From NCBI RefSeq assembly GCF_036711975.1, contig NW_027248941.1, positions 2,170,001-2,234,000 on the forward strand: a stretch of DNA of 64,000 bases, in the 5' to 3' direction. The translations under genes and the position numbers were made by a program. A model generated the notes under the pieces. It had not been told where the DNA came from, ran no database searches, and worked only from the letters and a program-made list of their open reading frames with translations. Source of the DNA: Onthophagus taurus. Taxonomy: Eukaryota > Arthropoda > Insecta > Coleoptera > Scarabaeidae. Shown here piece after piece: positions 40,401-50,300 of this stretch; the stretch's first letter is position 1, and every line of letters begins with the position of its first letter.

Positions 40401-43389
40401 TTTTAATTCCCCACACGATGGTGAATCAAAAAAAAACCTAACCTCACTTTATAAACGTCAAATTAATATTATTTGACATTTTTCGCCATCTTAATAATAA
40501 CTAAATCCTTCATTTTTACTTAAAAGTCCCCCGCGAATTCAATTTCGTTAAAATTGCTTCATTTTTGATTGAATTATCCGCCATTTTGTCTTTATTTTGA
40601 CAGAATCTAATTAATACAACAACGTATTCGTAATCTACATTAAACTCCCTTTAAAATGAGCCCAAACTCGATGGGGTTATCTTAAAAAACCACGAACTTC
40701 CGGTTGTCACTTTTTTGAGGTTATGTCAAAATTAAATTTTTGAATATCTCAGGTGTTTTTTGAAATAATCGAGTCGAGTTTGGACTCAATTTGAAGCATT
40801 TTTAATTCCCCACACGATGGTGAATCAAAAAAAAACCTAACCTCACTTTATAAACGTCAAATTAATATTATTTGACATTTTTCGCCATCTTAATAATAAC
40901 TAAATCCTTCATTTTTACTTAAAAGTCCCCCGCGAATTCAATTTCGTTAAAATTGCTTCATTTTTGATTGAATTATCCGCCATTTTGTCTTTATTTTGAC
41001 AGAATCTAATTAATACAACAACGTATTCGTAATCTACATTAAACTCCCTTTAAAATGAGCCCAAACTCGATGGGGTTATCTTAAAAAACCACGAACTTCC
41101 GGTTGTCACTTTTTTGAGGTTATGTCAAAATTAAATTTTTGAATATCTCAGGTGTTTTTTGAAATAATCGAGTCGAGTTTGGACTCAATTTGAAACATTT
41201 TTAATTCCCCACACGATGGTGAATAAATAAAAATCCCAACCTCACTTTATAAACGTCAAATTAATATTATTTGACATATTCCGCCATCTTAATAATAACT
41301 AAATCCTTTATTTTTACTTAAAAGCCCCCTGCGATTCAATTTCGTTAAAATTGCATCATTTTTTATTGAATTATCCGCCATTTTGTATTTATTTAGACAG
41401 AATCTAATTAATACCATATCGTATTCGTAACTTACATTAAATTCCCTTTAAAATGAGCCCAAACTCGGTCGAGTTATCTTAAAAAAGAACAAACTTCCGG
41501 TTGTCACTTTTTTGAGGTTATGTCAAAATAAAACGTGGGATATCTCCGCTGTTTTTAGAGATAATTGGGTCGTGTTTGGACTCAAATTAAAGTATTTTTA
41601 ATTTCCCACGCGACTATGTAGAAAGATGAAACCTAACCTCACCTTGCAAACGTCAAATTAATTTTATTCGAGCTTATCCGCCATTTTAACGCAACGTTTT
41701 GTTTTTGTTTGTATTTATTGACTTATTTTTTTTAGTAAACGTCAAATTATTTATTACCAACCATGAAAAAACAAAAAATTTCATTGAAAATTTTTTGTAA
41801 AGTATGGAAATCGAAAAATTTTGGAAGGAAGTAATCAAAATCATTAAAAAAAGCGAATTAATTAAATGAATTAACCCAAAACATAAGAAATAGGCGGTAA
41901 AAATCGAACATAACCTAAAAATTTTAAAGTTTTAGATCGATATCTCTGTGTAAAAGTATGATTTTAATCCCGAATGGGGTTTAATAAGGCGTTAAGACTC
42001 ACCTTTTTGTAATTAACTCACTTAGAAAACTCCAAGTTTGAAAGAATTGGGGATAAATTAATCTTTTACATAAAATGAATCAAAATGAATGTTGCGTTTT
42101 CCACCAAACCCAATTAAAATCGCTTAAACAAGCTTATTTAAATCGAATAATCAAAAAAAACATCAAAAAAGATAATAAATAAAGGCGCTAAAAAAATGAA
42201 ACTAACCTCAAAAAAAAAATGACAACTAAAAACGTCAATATCTCCCAAATAATTAATCGGGGGTTAAAAATTCTTTTAAATTATGAAATATTCTTACCTT
42301 TCTTTCATAAATCGATTGTGATTCCCCCCTAATTTCAGCCCTTTTCGGTGAAACCCCCCAAAGACTGCAAAGTCCAACTTCGTTTTCCTCGTTGCTAAAA
42401 CGAACTTCTCCGTCTTGTTTGGCCGCTTTTGGGGTTGGATTTTTGGTGGAAACCTCGCGGAAATAATCGGCGATGTCCGCGTAAGTTTTCTGGCGGCCCA
42501 CCAATTTCTTTTCGGGCAAAATTCCGGCGGGAAACACCACGTCCGAATTTGCCCGCCCAAAACGTTCGTTGCCCTCCTCGTCGAACGAAGACGACGATTT
42601 CGGTGTTGCGTTAAAGTTGTTTAATAACGCGTGTAAATCTTCGCTTAATACGAGCCTACCGTGACCAAAATCTAATTTAAATAAGGAATAATTTAAAAAA
42701 ATTTTTTTTGACAATTACATTTTTTTAGGTTATATCGTTAAGAAGTGTCAAATTATTTGGGTTAAATTAATTGTGTAAATTTTTGTTTAGTTAATATTAA
42801 TTAAAAATTTAATAAAAACTTACTAATTTTGGAATTGATTTATTATTTTTATTTTCGAGGTTAAGTAACATTACCGTTAGAAGTTTGAAAACCAACTGAT
42901 TTCCGCTGATTTCCTTCTCTCAACTGCTGATCGCAAGAGCGGTCGGTAAAAAAGATTTTTTTACCCCCACCCAATCATAGACTTATTACTAAGAATAGAA
43001 AGAGATGAAACGCCTAAACAACAAAGACACCAATAGGAAGTCGCCGTCTTATTGGTGCGTTTAAATGTTTTGACACCTAAATGATTATTTCAAACTTGAT
43101 TATTTTTACATTAATAATTTTTAAATAAAACTAACCTGTTTTATTGTTGTTTCGAGTCGAAGTTGATTTAAGTCCGCTCGAAAAAAACCCAATTGGAATC
43201 TAAAAATAAAACGAAAATAAATTTGATTTAAAATAAATTCAAAAAAAAATTAAATACCGTTACTCTCTTCGCGGCGACTCTTTTGCTCCTCCTCAACTCC
43301 ATGTTTTGGGGCTCTTTAACGTTCTTCTCGTAAATACATTTCCGATTTCGGGATGAATTCCGCTTCGTTGCGAAGGAATTTCCAACCAT
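37500..43389 (-). CDS. Unrecognised 533-residue basic, low-complexity protein
   Basis: Four exons on the minus strand, 43258-43389, 43136-43199, 42298-42671 and 37500-38531, join in phase at good splice sites. I do not recognise the family. The N-terminus is basic (MELRRSKRVAAKRV). Exon 3 has DFGHGRLVLSEDLHALL and a KKLVGRQKTYADIADYF stretch; the start of exon 4 has LTPINISFCANLLLDINPS. The long C-terminal exon is rich in K, D, S and N and looks mostly disordered. It contains KRSLPDD, DEKENFFNF (a KEN-type degron motif), TPPRGRPLGF and a closing VVPAFKFYPRINYD. A basic patch plus KEN box would suit a nuclear cell-cycle protein, but that is only a guess. The third intron (38532-42297) carries an eight-copy tandem array. 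Confidence 0.72.
38560..41690. repeat. Eight-copy ~400-418-bp tandem array of fold-back units
   Basis: The anchor AAAATGAGCCCAAACTCG occurs at about 38602, 39018, 39436, 39855, 40254, 40653, 41052 and 41450. The first three spacings are 416-419 bp and the last four 398-399 bp, so two length classes exist. Inside each unit, AATGAGCCCAAACTCGATGG…TTATCTC is mirrored by GAGATAATCGAGTCGAGTTT…GGACTCAA about 100 bp on, so every unit is an imperfect palindrome plus spacer. CCGCCATCTT and CCGCCATTTTG recur in the spacers. The array fills the third intron of the unrecognised gene. Confidence 0.9.
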
Positions 43390-43657
43390 CTCTAATCTGT
43401 CAAAATCATCTGATTTTTATTTGATTATTTAAATTAATAAGAAAGGAATTAAATTAATAATATTTAATTAATTTAGTTAATACATTTTTAATAAATCCAA
43501 TATAAAAAAAAATGTTATAAATATAAAAGCAAAATTAATAAAAAAAAAACAACCCCTTATTAGATGATTTGGTAACATTGCTTAATTAATTTTTTTTTAA
43601 CCTAAATAATCCAAGTTCAAATCTAAATAAAACCAAATTTTTTTATGATAATTTTTA
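43390..43657. other. Gap upstream of the unrecognised gene
   Basis: AT-rich, with poly-A/T runs. It should contain the promoter of the minus-strand gene starting at 43389. No clear core element is recognised. Confidence 0.4.
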
Positions 43658-43843
43658 TTAATAATCTTTTTTCAAACAATTTTCTACGCCCAAATTCATT
43701 CCAGGCGTTTCGGTCGATTTAAAAACCGTTTTTTCTTTCTGTTCCAAAGAAAACAACAACGGAAACGCCTTAAAATCAATGGGGTTTATTCTGTTTTGTG
43801 TAGTTGGAAGTCTAGAAAGGTTTATTTGGGTGTATTTTAGCAC
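43658..43843 (-). CDS. Possible terminal exon of an unidentified protein
   Basis: A minus-strand frame of about 61 codons has coding-like composition (INPIDFKAFPLLFSLEQKEK, TPGMNLGVENC), ends with TAA and is followed at once by AATAAA. It lacks a convincing ATG; a TTTCTAG acceptor lies inside it, near codon 13. I do not recognise the product and no upstream exon was found. It could be a real last exon, a pseudogene fragment, or chance. Confidence 0.22.
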   Translation of the reverse strand: MLKYTQINLSRLPTTQNRINPIDFKAFPLLFSLEQKEKTVFKSTETPGMNLGVENCLKKDY

Positions 43844-44329
43844 GAAAACATCACTCTCTTTTTAGGTAGGGTTTAGGTAGGACACACATTAAGTAACAGG
43901 TAGACTTAAAAATAAATCTACCAAAAATTTTACCTCCTTTATGAATTAGAAATGAAGAAGAAATGCGAAAAAAGTGTTGTGTAACCGAATATTATGGGGC
44001 TGTATATTATGTCAAGTGTGGCAGTTATTTGTCATCGTTGCTAACTTCATGGATTATTTCAAGGTTATTCATAAAATCTTCTTGATTAAGATTTTCATTT
44101 ATCGATTCATCTACTAGAGTCGATGTCATGAAGAAGAGTTTCCACATTTTAGATTGTATTAAAATTAAAAAGTTAAATCCAAAGGTGATTTTAATGACAA
44201 AGAAAACGTTAAAAAAAGTTAGATGTGTTCTTTGGAATACCACATCTAAAGAACATAGAATCGGGAAGTGAGGGATGCAATTTTAACAAGTATTGGACAG
44301 AAAATTAAACGGGATTTGTAATTGGTAAT

Positions 44330-44510
44330 ATCTAGTCTTCTGACAACAAATTTGGTCTTCTGACAGTAAAATTAAGTCTTCTGCCAGCAATATCTAGTCT
44401 TTTGCAGCAATATCTAGTCTTCTACCAACAGCATTTCGTCTTCTGGTGGTAGTGTGAAGTCTTCAGTAAGAAGAATCTGCTTCATCTGCAACATCTAGTC
44501 TTTCTTTTTA
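44330..44510. repeat. Short GTCTTCTG repeat cluster
   Basis: The motif AGTCTTCTG/AGTCTTTTG recurs about eight times at roughly 20-30 bp spacing, with TATCTAGTCTTCTGACAACA-type units. It abuts the Harbinger-like fragment. Confidence 0.5.
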
Positions 44511-44673
44511 ATGCCTTTTTAATTTGATATTTGTTGACACCCAGCTCTAATCTACGCCCAATCCATGGTTTCACCCAACAGCTTCTTTTTATTTTTTCCG
44601 TTTGTTTTTTTTTAATTTTGTACAACACTATTGCACTTGCAATTTTTTTTACATCCATGTTTACACACACCAA
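44482..44673 (-). pseudogene. PIF/Harbinger-type transposase N-terminal fragment
   Basis: The 63-codon minus-strand frame contains KKKQTEKIKRSCWVKPW followed by IGRRLELGVNKYQIKKALKR. This resembles the conserved N-terminal block of PIF/Harbinger transposases, where a basic run precedes W-V-(K/R)-P-W and then R-R…G. The catalytic DDE part is absent, so this is a remnant, possibly a non-autonomous derivative. Assignment rests on motif memory only. Confidence 0.5.
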
Positions 44674-44946
44674 ACACTAAAAGAAAATAAATTTTACTTT
44701 TCATAGCACGGACCCATTTCACTAGTGGACACGGTCCTGAGAGAACTGTTAGAGAGAAAGCTCTCGGAGAGATAAAACACTCTCAGTGGACACCTAGCTT
44801 TAACCCTTTATGGGTTTAGACCAAAAATTTTTACACGAATCGTCATCATTTTAACTCTAGTATTTGTGATTAAAATTAGCCACGACTTACAGAAACACCC
44901 TGTATACAAGATGTCTATAGGATTTTTACAGGATATCTTTTAAATA

Positions 44947-45073
44947 GAAAGATAGCAGTGGCTATGCGTAACCATGGCAACCAATTGCTTCAGATATTTT
45001 ATTAAAGACTGATTAATTTTTGACATCTGAAACTTTTGGTTGCCACGGTTACGCATGGCTACTGCTATCTTTC
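44947..45073. mobile_element. 127-bp fold-back MITE with X-box-like arms
   Basis: GAAAGATAGCAGTGGCTATG…CAGAT at the left is matched by its inverted copy at the right over about 49 bp with roughly six mismatches, leaving a short AT-rich loop. Each arm contains GCGTAACCATGGCAACC or its near copy, which fits the RFX/X-box consensus. No clear target duplication is seen. Confidence 0.75.
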
Positions 45074-45289
45074 TTACTCGAATGAATGGGAAATTTTCTT
45101 ATGTACCTACCAAATATTAATTTTGACTGTACTAAATACTAACTCTACTAACTTGTTTAAAATTAGCGAAAACAATTTAAAATTTATACCAAAAAAATTG
45201 CAAATAATTTAAATCTTTAGGCCTGTTTCAGCGATTTCTCCAAAAATTGTTTTTAACCGTTACTTTTGGGAAACCTGTAGTAATAAATC

Positions 45290-45456
45290 AACTAATATTT
45301 CTTTAACGGAGTAAATGTAGAGCCCCGACAACAGGCAGCCTCGACTCCTACCTCTATAACATTGTAGTAAAACAACTAATATCTCTTTAATGACGTAAAC
45401 CCAGAGCCTCGCCCGCAAGCGACCTCGGCTTCTACCCTTATAACATTGTAATAAAT
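45290..45456. repeat. Diverged copies of the 84-bp satellite (left part)
   Basis: Two older copies carrying GCCTCGCCCGCAAGCGACCT or a decayed form, followed by TATAACATTGTAATAAATTA. They are cut off at about 45457 by the LINE fragment. Confidence 0.75.
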
Positions 45457-46072
45457 TAACTAATAATAATAATAATACTTTATTCAAAAACGTAACCTTA
45501 CTACATTTAAATCGTCCACAAAAAAAATTTAACATTACATTAATATTTTGTATTTTTTCATAATATTCAATTTTTCTTTCAGTATTTTTTTGAACTTTTC
45601 AATATTCAAAGGTTTAATTTTGGTGAGAGTACATTGTACAGTTCAACTGATTGATAATGGACATTATTTTGTGACTTTCAAACTCTATGTAGTGATACCA
45701 ATATGTCACATCCATGACGTGTGTGATAGTTGTGTGTATCTGCGTTCTTCGGTACGTGTTCTTTTTCTGTGTGTATGTAATTCAAACATGATAGAATAAA
45801 ACATGATGGTATTGTTAGTATTTTTAGTGCCTTGAAAATCGTTCGACAACTCTCATTTGCAAGTATTCTACGGCTCTTTTTGAGCTTTCAAGATTACCTC
45901 AATATCGTTTAAAGCACCCCATGTAAGAATACCATATGTTGCTATACTGTGAAAGTATGCAAGATACACACTTTTTGTTTCTTTGATCAGTAAAATCCTT
46001 AACAGCACTTTCAGGCAATACAAGGATGTTGACAACTTTTATTTTATTTGTGTTATATATTTTTTCCACGCT
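45457..46072 (-). mobile_element. 5'-truncated non-LTR retrotransposon (LINE) 3' end
   Basis: Read on the minus strand, about 600 bp ends in a (TTA)n tail (the + strand TAATAATAATAATAATACTT). Near its 5' side it encodes SVYLAYFHSIATYGILTWGA and, a little further, KAQKEP, the thumb/connection segment typical of Jockey/CR1-like reverse transcriptases (F-H-S…Y-G-I…W-G). In-frame stops follow, so it is dead. It sits inside the 84-bp satellite: array sequence resumes on its other side with TTTAATATCCG. Confidence 0.75.
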
Positions 46073-46980
46073 TTAATATCCGTTTAAGGGAGTAAACCCA
46101 GAGCCTCGCCCGCAAGCGACCTCGGCTTCTGCCTCTATAATATGGTAGTAAAGCAACTAATATCTCTTTAACGATGTAAACCTAGAGCCTCGCCCGCAAG
46201 CGATCTCGGCTCCTATCCCTATAACATTGTAATAAATTAGCTAATATCCGTTTAAGGGAGTAAATGTAGAGCCTCGGCCGCAAGCGACCTCGGCTTCTAC
46301 CTCTATAATATTGTAGTAAATCAGCTGATATCTCTTTAACCAAGAAGATCACAGTATCACAGGCCTCAGCCGCAAGCGACCTCGGCTTCTGCCTCTATAA
46401 TATTGTAGTAAATCAGCTGATATCTCTTTAACCAAGAAATACACAGGCCTCGGCCGCAAGCGACCTCGGCTTCTGCCTCTATAATATTGTAGTAAATCAG
46501 CTGATATCTCTTTAACGAAGAAAAACACAGGCCTCGGCCGCAAGCGACCTCGGCTTCTGCCTCTATAATATTGTAGTAAATCAGCTGATATCTCTTTAAC
46601 CAAGAAATACACAGGCCTCGGCCGCAAGCGACCTCGGCTTCTGCCTCTATAATATTGTAGTAAATCAGCTGATATCTCTTTAACGAAGAAAAACACAGGC
46701 CTCGGCCGCAAGCGACCTCGGCTTCTGCCTCTATAATATTGTAGTAAATCAGCTGATATCTCTTTAACGAAGAAATACACAGGCCTCGGCCGCAAGCGAC
46801 CTCGGCTTCTGCCTCTATAATATTGTAGTAAATCAGCTGATATCTCTTTAACGAAGAAAATCACAGGCCTCGGCCGCAAGCGACCTCGGCTTCTGCCTCT
46901 ATAACATTGTAATAAATCAGCTAATATCTTTTTAATGGAGTAAATTGAAGTGCTTCGGCCTCAAGCGGCCTCGGCTTTAA
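46073..46980. repeat. 84-bp GC-rich satellite array
   Basis: GGCCTCGGCCGCAAGCGACC anchors recur exactly every 84 bp at 46362 (as CAGCC), 46446, 46530, 46614, 46698, 46782 and 46866, with near-identical units, plus older copies from 46073 to 46340. Units alternate between AAGAAATACAC and AAGAAAAACAC linkers in places. The GC-rich core stands out from the AT-rich neighbourhood. Because 84 is divisible by three, a 176-codon frame with a 28-residue repeat stays open on the minus strand; this is treated as a by-product. Confidence 0.92.
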
Positions 46981-47324
46981 AACAATCTTAATTTCTTGAT
47001 TAATTTTTGACCGACAACGCATTCAAATAATAAAACGAACATGCGCCCTTGGATTTCCACCCCTTTTAAACGATCGATATAGCGGGGACACGGCGGTTCG
47101 CGAAACTTTAAATAGAACGAACGTTATTATGTCGGTCAGGGGGCGGTTCGGTCGAAAATACCTTCAAAATGCGGACTAATCAGCCGAAATCAATTCAAAA
47201 CATCAATCATTTCCGAAGTGTTCGCGTTAAAATGTTTTGTTTTAATCGCCAAAAGTAACGATTCAAGTTTAATTGAGTAAAAGTAAAAATAAAAAATTAG
47301 TATTATCCTCAAATAATAAGAAAA
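46981..47324 (+). promoter_or_regulatory. Upstream region of GABA-B-R2
   Basis: GC-richer than its surroundings and unique, with GCGGGGACACGGCGGTTCGC and a GGTCAGGGGGCGGTTCGGTC stretch near 47142. It ends at the receptor ATG. It is read as promoter and 5' UTR from position and composition; no start site can be fixed. Confidence 0.4.
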
Positions 47325-50300
47325 ATGTGGCTCAAAAACTTGTTAGTGCTCGTTGTGATTAAATTTTGTGCCTCGCAGAAACCTAACATGGATAATAGGA
47401 GGCACGATGTTTATATTGCAGGTTTTTTTCCTTATGGGAAAGAATCCGAACATGCAGATACTGGTAAAAATTTAAAAAAATAATTTTTAATTTTTTAAAT
47501 AAATAAAATAATTAAATAATAGGTAGAGGAGTTATGCCAAGTGTTAAATTAGCTTTGGACCATGTAAATGAGGCCTCATCTGTGTTACGAAACTACAGAC
47601 TTCATATGTGGTGGAACGATACAAAAGTAAGATAAGACTCTTTTCAAAAATTTTAGGTTATGTTTTTTAATCATTTAAAATAAATCGGGTTTTTTGGATC
47701 GGGAAGACAGTTGCGGCGGATTGTGACATAAACTGAGTCCGTTCTCTGGATTCCCAATTCAAATTTCCTCAAAATCACCTTCATTTCCATTCATTTAAAC
47801 CAATTTGTTATATTTTTTAATCATTTTTCATATTTTTAGTGTAATGCAGCCGTTGGAGTTAAAGCTTTTTTCGATATGATGCACAGTGGACCTCATAAAT
47901 TAATGCTTTTTGGGGCCGCTTGTACTCACGTAACCGATCCCATTGCTAAAGCATCAAAAAGGTGGCATTTAACGCAAGTAATTAACATAACATAACCTCA
48001 AAATCTAAAAATTAATTTTTCTTTGTTAATTTTTTAGTTATCATACGCTGATACTCATCCTATGTTTACGAAAAAGAATTACCCCAATTTTTTTCGGATA
48101 GTCCCCTCCGATATGGCTTTTAACCCCCCGAGATTATCATTATTAGATAAATTCAATTGGACCCGAGTTGGGACTATTTACCAAAACGAACCGAGATATT
48201 CTTTGGCCCATAACAGATTGGTCGCTGAATTGGATAGTTTGGGGTACATCGTCGTTGAAACTCAAAGCTTTACGAACGAAGTTAACGCAGCTTTAAGCAA
48301 ATTAAAGAAAGAAGATACGAGAGTTATTTTAGGTTAGATTTGTTTGTTGTGATTATATAATTTGACATTTTTGGGTTGCTAAGCAACGCGATAAATTAAA
48401 TAATTATTTAAATCATTTTAATTAAAATTCAATCTAAATTATAATTAATTAATATAAAATGAAACAAATAATTAATTAATTAATTAAAATAATTAATCAA
48501 TTAATGAAAGATAAATAAAATAAAATTAAATTTTTCTTTTTAAGCAGTTGGTGTTACAATGTCAAAACAATTATTTTTATTAAAAAATTAATTATTTAAA
48601 TAATTATAATTGAAATTAATCAAAATTATAATTAATTAATATAAAATGAAACAAATAATTAATTAATTAATTAAACAATAATTAATGAAATATAAATAAA
48701 ATAAAATTAATTTTTTTTTAAGCAGTTGGTATTAAAATGTCAAAATAATTATTGTTGTGATCGAAAAAAATTAATTATTTAAATAATTAATTTATTATTT
48801 AAGGAAATTTCAATGAATATTACGCGAGGGAGATATTTTGCGAAGCCTATCACTTAGAAATGTATGGGAGACGGTACCAATGGATCATAATGGGGACATA
48901 TTCACTCGGTTGGTGGAAAAACCTTCCCGAAAACTTTAATTGTACCGCCGAAGAGATGGAAATTGCGCTAGAACAAACTTTATTAACCGATTTATTACCT
49001 TTATCAACTAGCGGAGAAATCACCGTTTCCGGAATCGTAATAAACCAATTTTAAAGTTTATAACCTCAAAAAAAAAAACATAACCTCACTTTTTTCTTTA
49101 ATTTTATTTTTAGACCGCAGAAGAATATCTTTTAGAATACAATTCGCGCCGAGGTCGCGAATACTCCCGATTTCACGGTTACACATACGACGGAATTTGG
49201 GCGGTCGCTTTAGCGATACAAAACGTAGCGCAACGGATTAAAAAGAACGAAAGTGTGGTTGATTTCCGGTATCGCGACGCAAATTGGGAACAATTGTTTC
49301 TCAACGCTTTGGCAAATACGAGTTTCGAAGGAGTAACGGGACCAGTACGATTCTACGATAACGAAAGAAAAGCGAGCATTTTATTAAAACAGTTTCAAAA
49401 AGGTTCTGAGATTAAAGTTGGGGAATATAACGCGGTTACGAATCATTTAGATTTAACGCTGGGGGATCCATTGAGTTGGATTGGAAAGTATGTATTTAAT
49501 TTTACTTGATTTTAATTAATTTTTGATTTTTTAGGCACCCCCCAAAAGATAGAACATTGCGGATAATCGAACATACAAGAGTTAATAAGACAGTTTATGC
49601 AATTTTAGCTACTTTAGCTGTTTGTGGGATTATAATGGCAGCTGTGTTTTTGGCGTTTAACATAAAGTATCGAAATCAAAGATACATAAAGATGTCTAGC
49701 CCCCAATTAAATAATTTAATTATTATTGGGTGTATGTTAACATATACGAGCATTGTTTTCCTTGGATTAGACTCTGGCCTTTCGAGTGTTGGTAATTATT
49801 TTTGAAAAAAATGATTATTAAAGTGTTAAAATTTTATTTTTAGAAGCTTTCCCGTATATTTGCACGGCGAGGGCTTGGACTTTAATGGCCGGATTTTCGC
49901 TGGCTTTTGGGGCGATGTTCTCGAAAACGTGGAGGGTTCATTCTATTTTTACCGACGTTAAATTGAACAAGAAAGTTATTAAAGATTACCAATTATTTAT
50001 GGTGGTCGGGGTGCTTTTATTCATTGATTTGGTGATTATGACAACTTGGCAAGTTGCTGATCCTTTTTACCGGGAAACTAAACGTTTAGAATCGCATGTA
50101 AGTTTGTATAAAAATAAATGTAGACTTTATTTTTTTATTAGTTAAGTGTTTTAGTATCGATTAATTAAAAAAAAACTAAAAATTGTGTTAATCAATTAAA
50201 GCGAAGTTATTGTAACTAAATAGAGATGGCGCCACCAAGTTTGACGTTTATAAAAAGTTAGCTTATAGTTGCTGATTTTGGAGATAAATACAGTAAGACC

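Noticed and set aside
38560-41690. Array resembling a CRISPR at first glance
   Set aside because: Units of ~400 bp, palindromic, no short repeat-spacer pattern, eukaryotic intron.
37500-43389. Aurora-borealis (Bora) or sororin identity for the unknown gene
   Set aside because: Length and KEN motif were suggestive, but the characteristic motifs of those families are not present.
44025-44243. 72-codon minus-strand frame
   Set aside because: No family, hydrophobic low-complexity start, no splice partner; possibly decayed transposon DNA.
45548-45799. 83-codon + strand frame
   Set aside because: It is antisense to the LINE fragment.
46349-46879. 176-codon frame with a 28-residue RGRSRGRLRPRP repeat
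   Set aside because: It exists only because the satellite period (84 bp) is a multiple of three; no start context, no splice sites, and the units are identical at DNA level.
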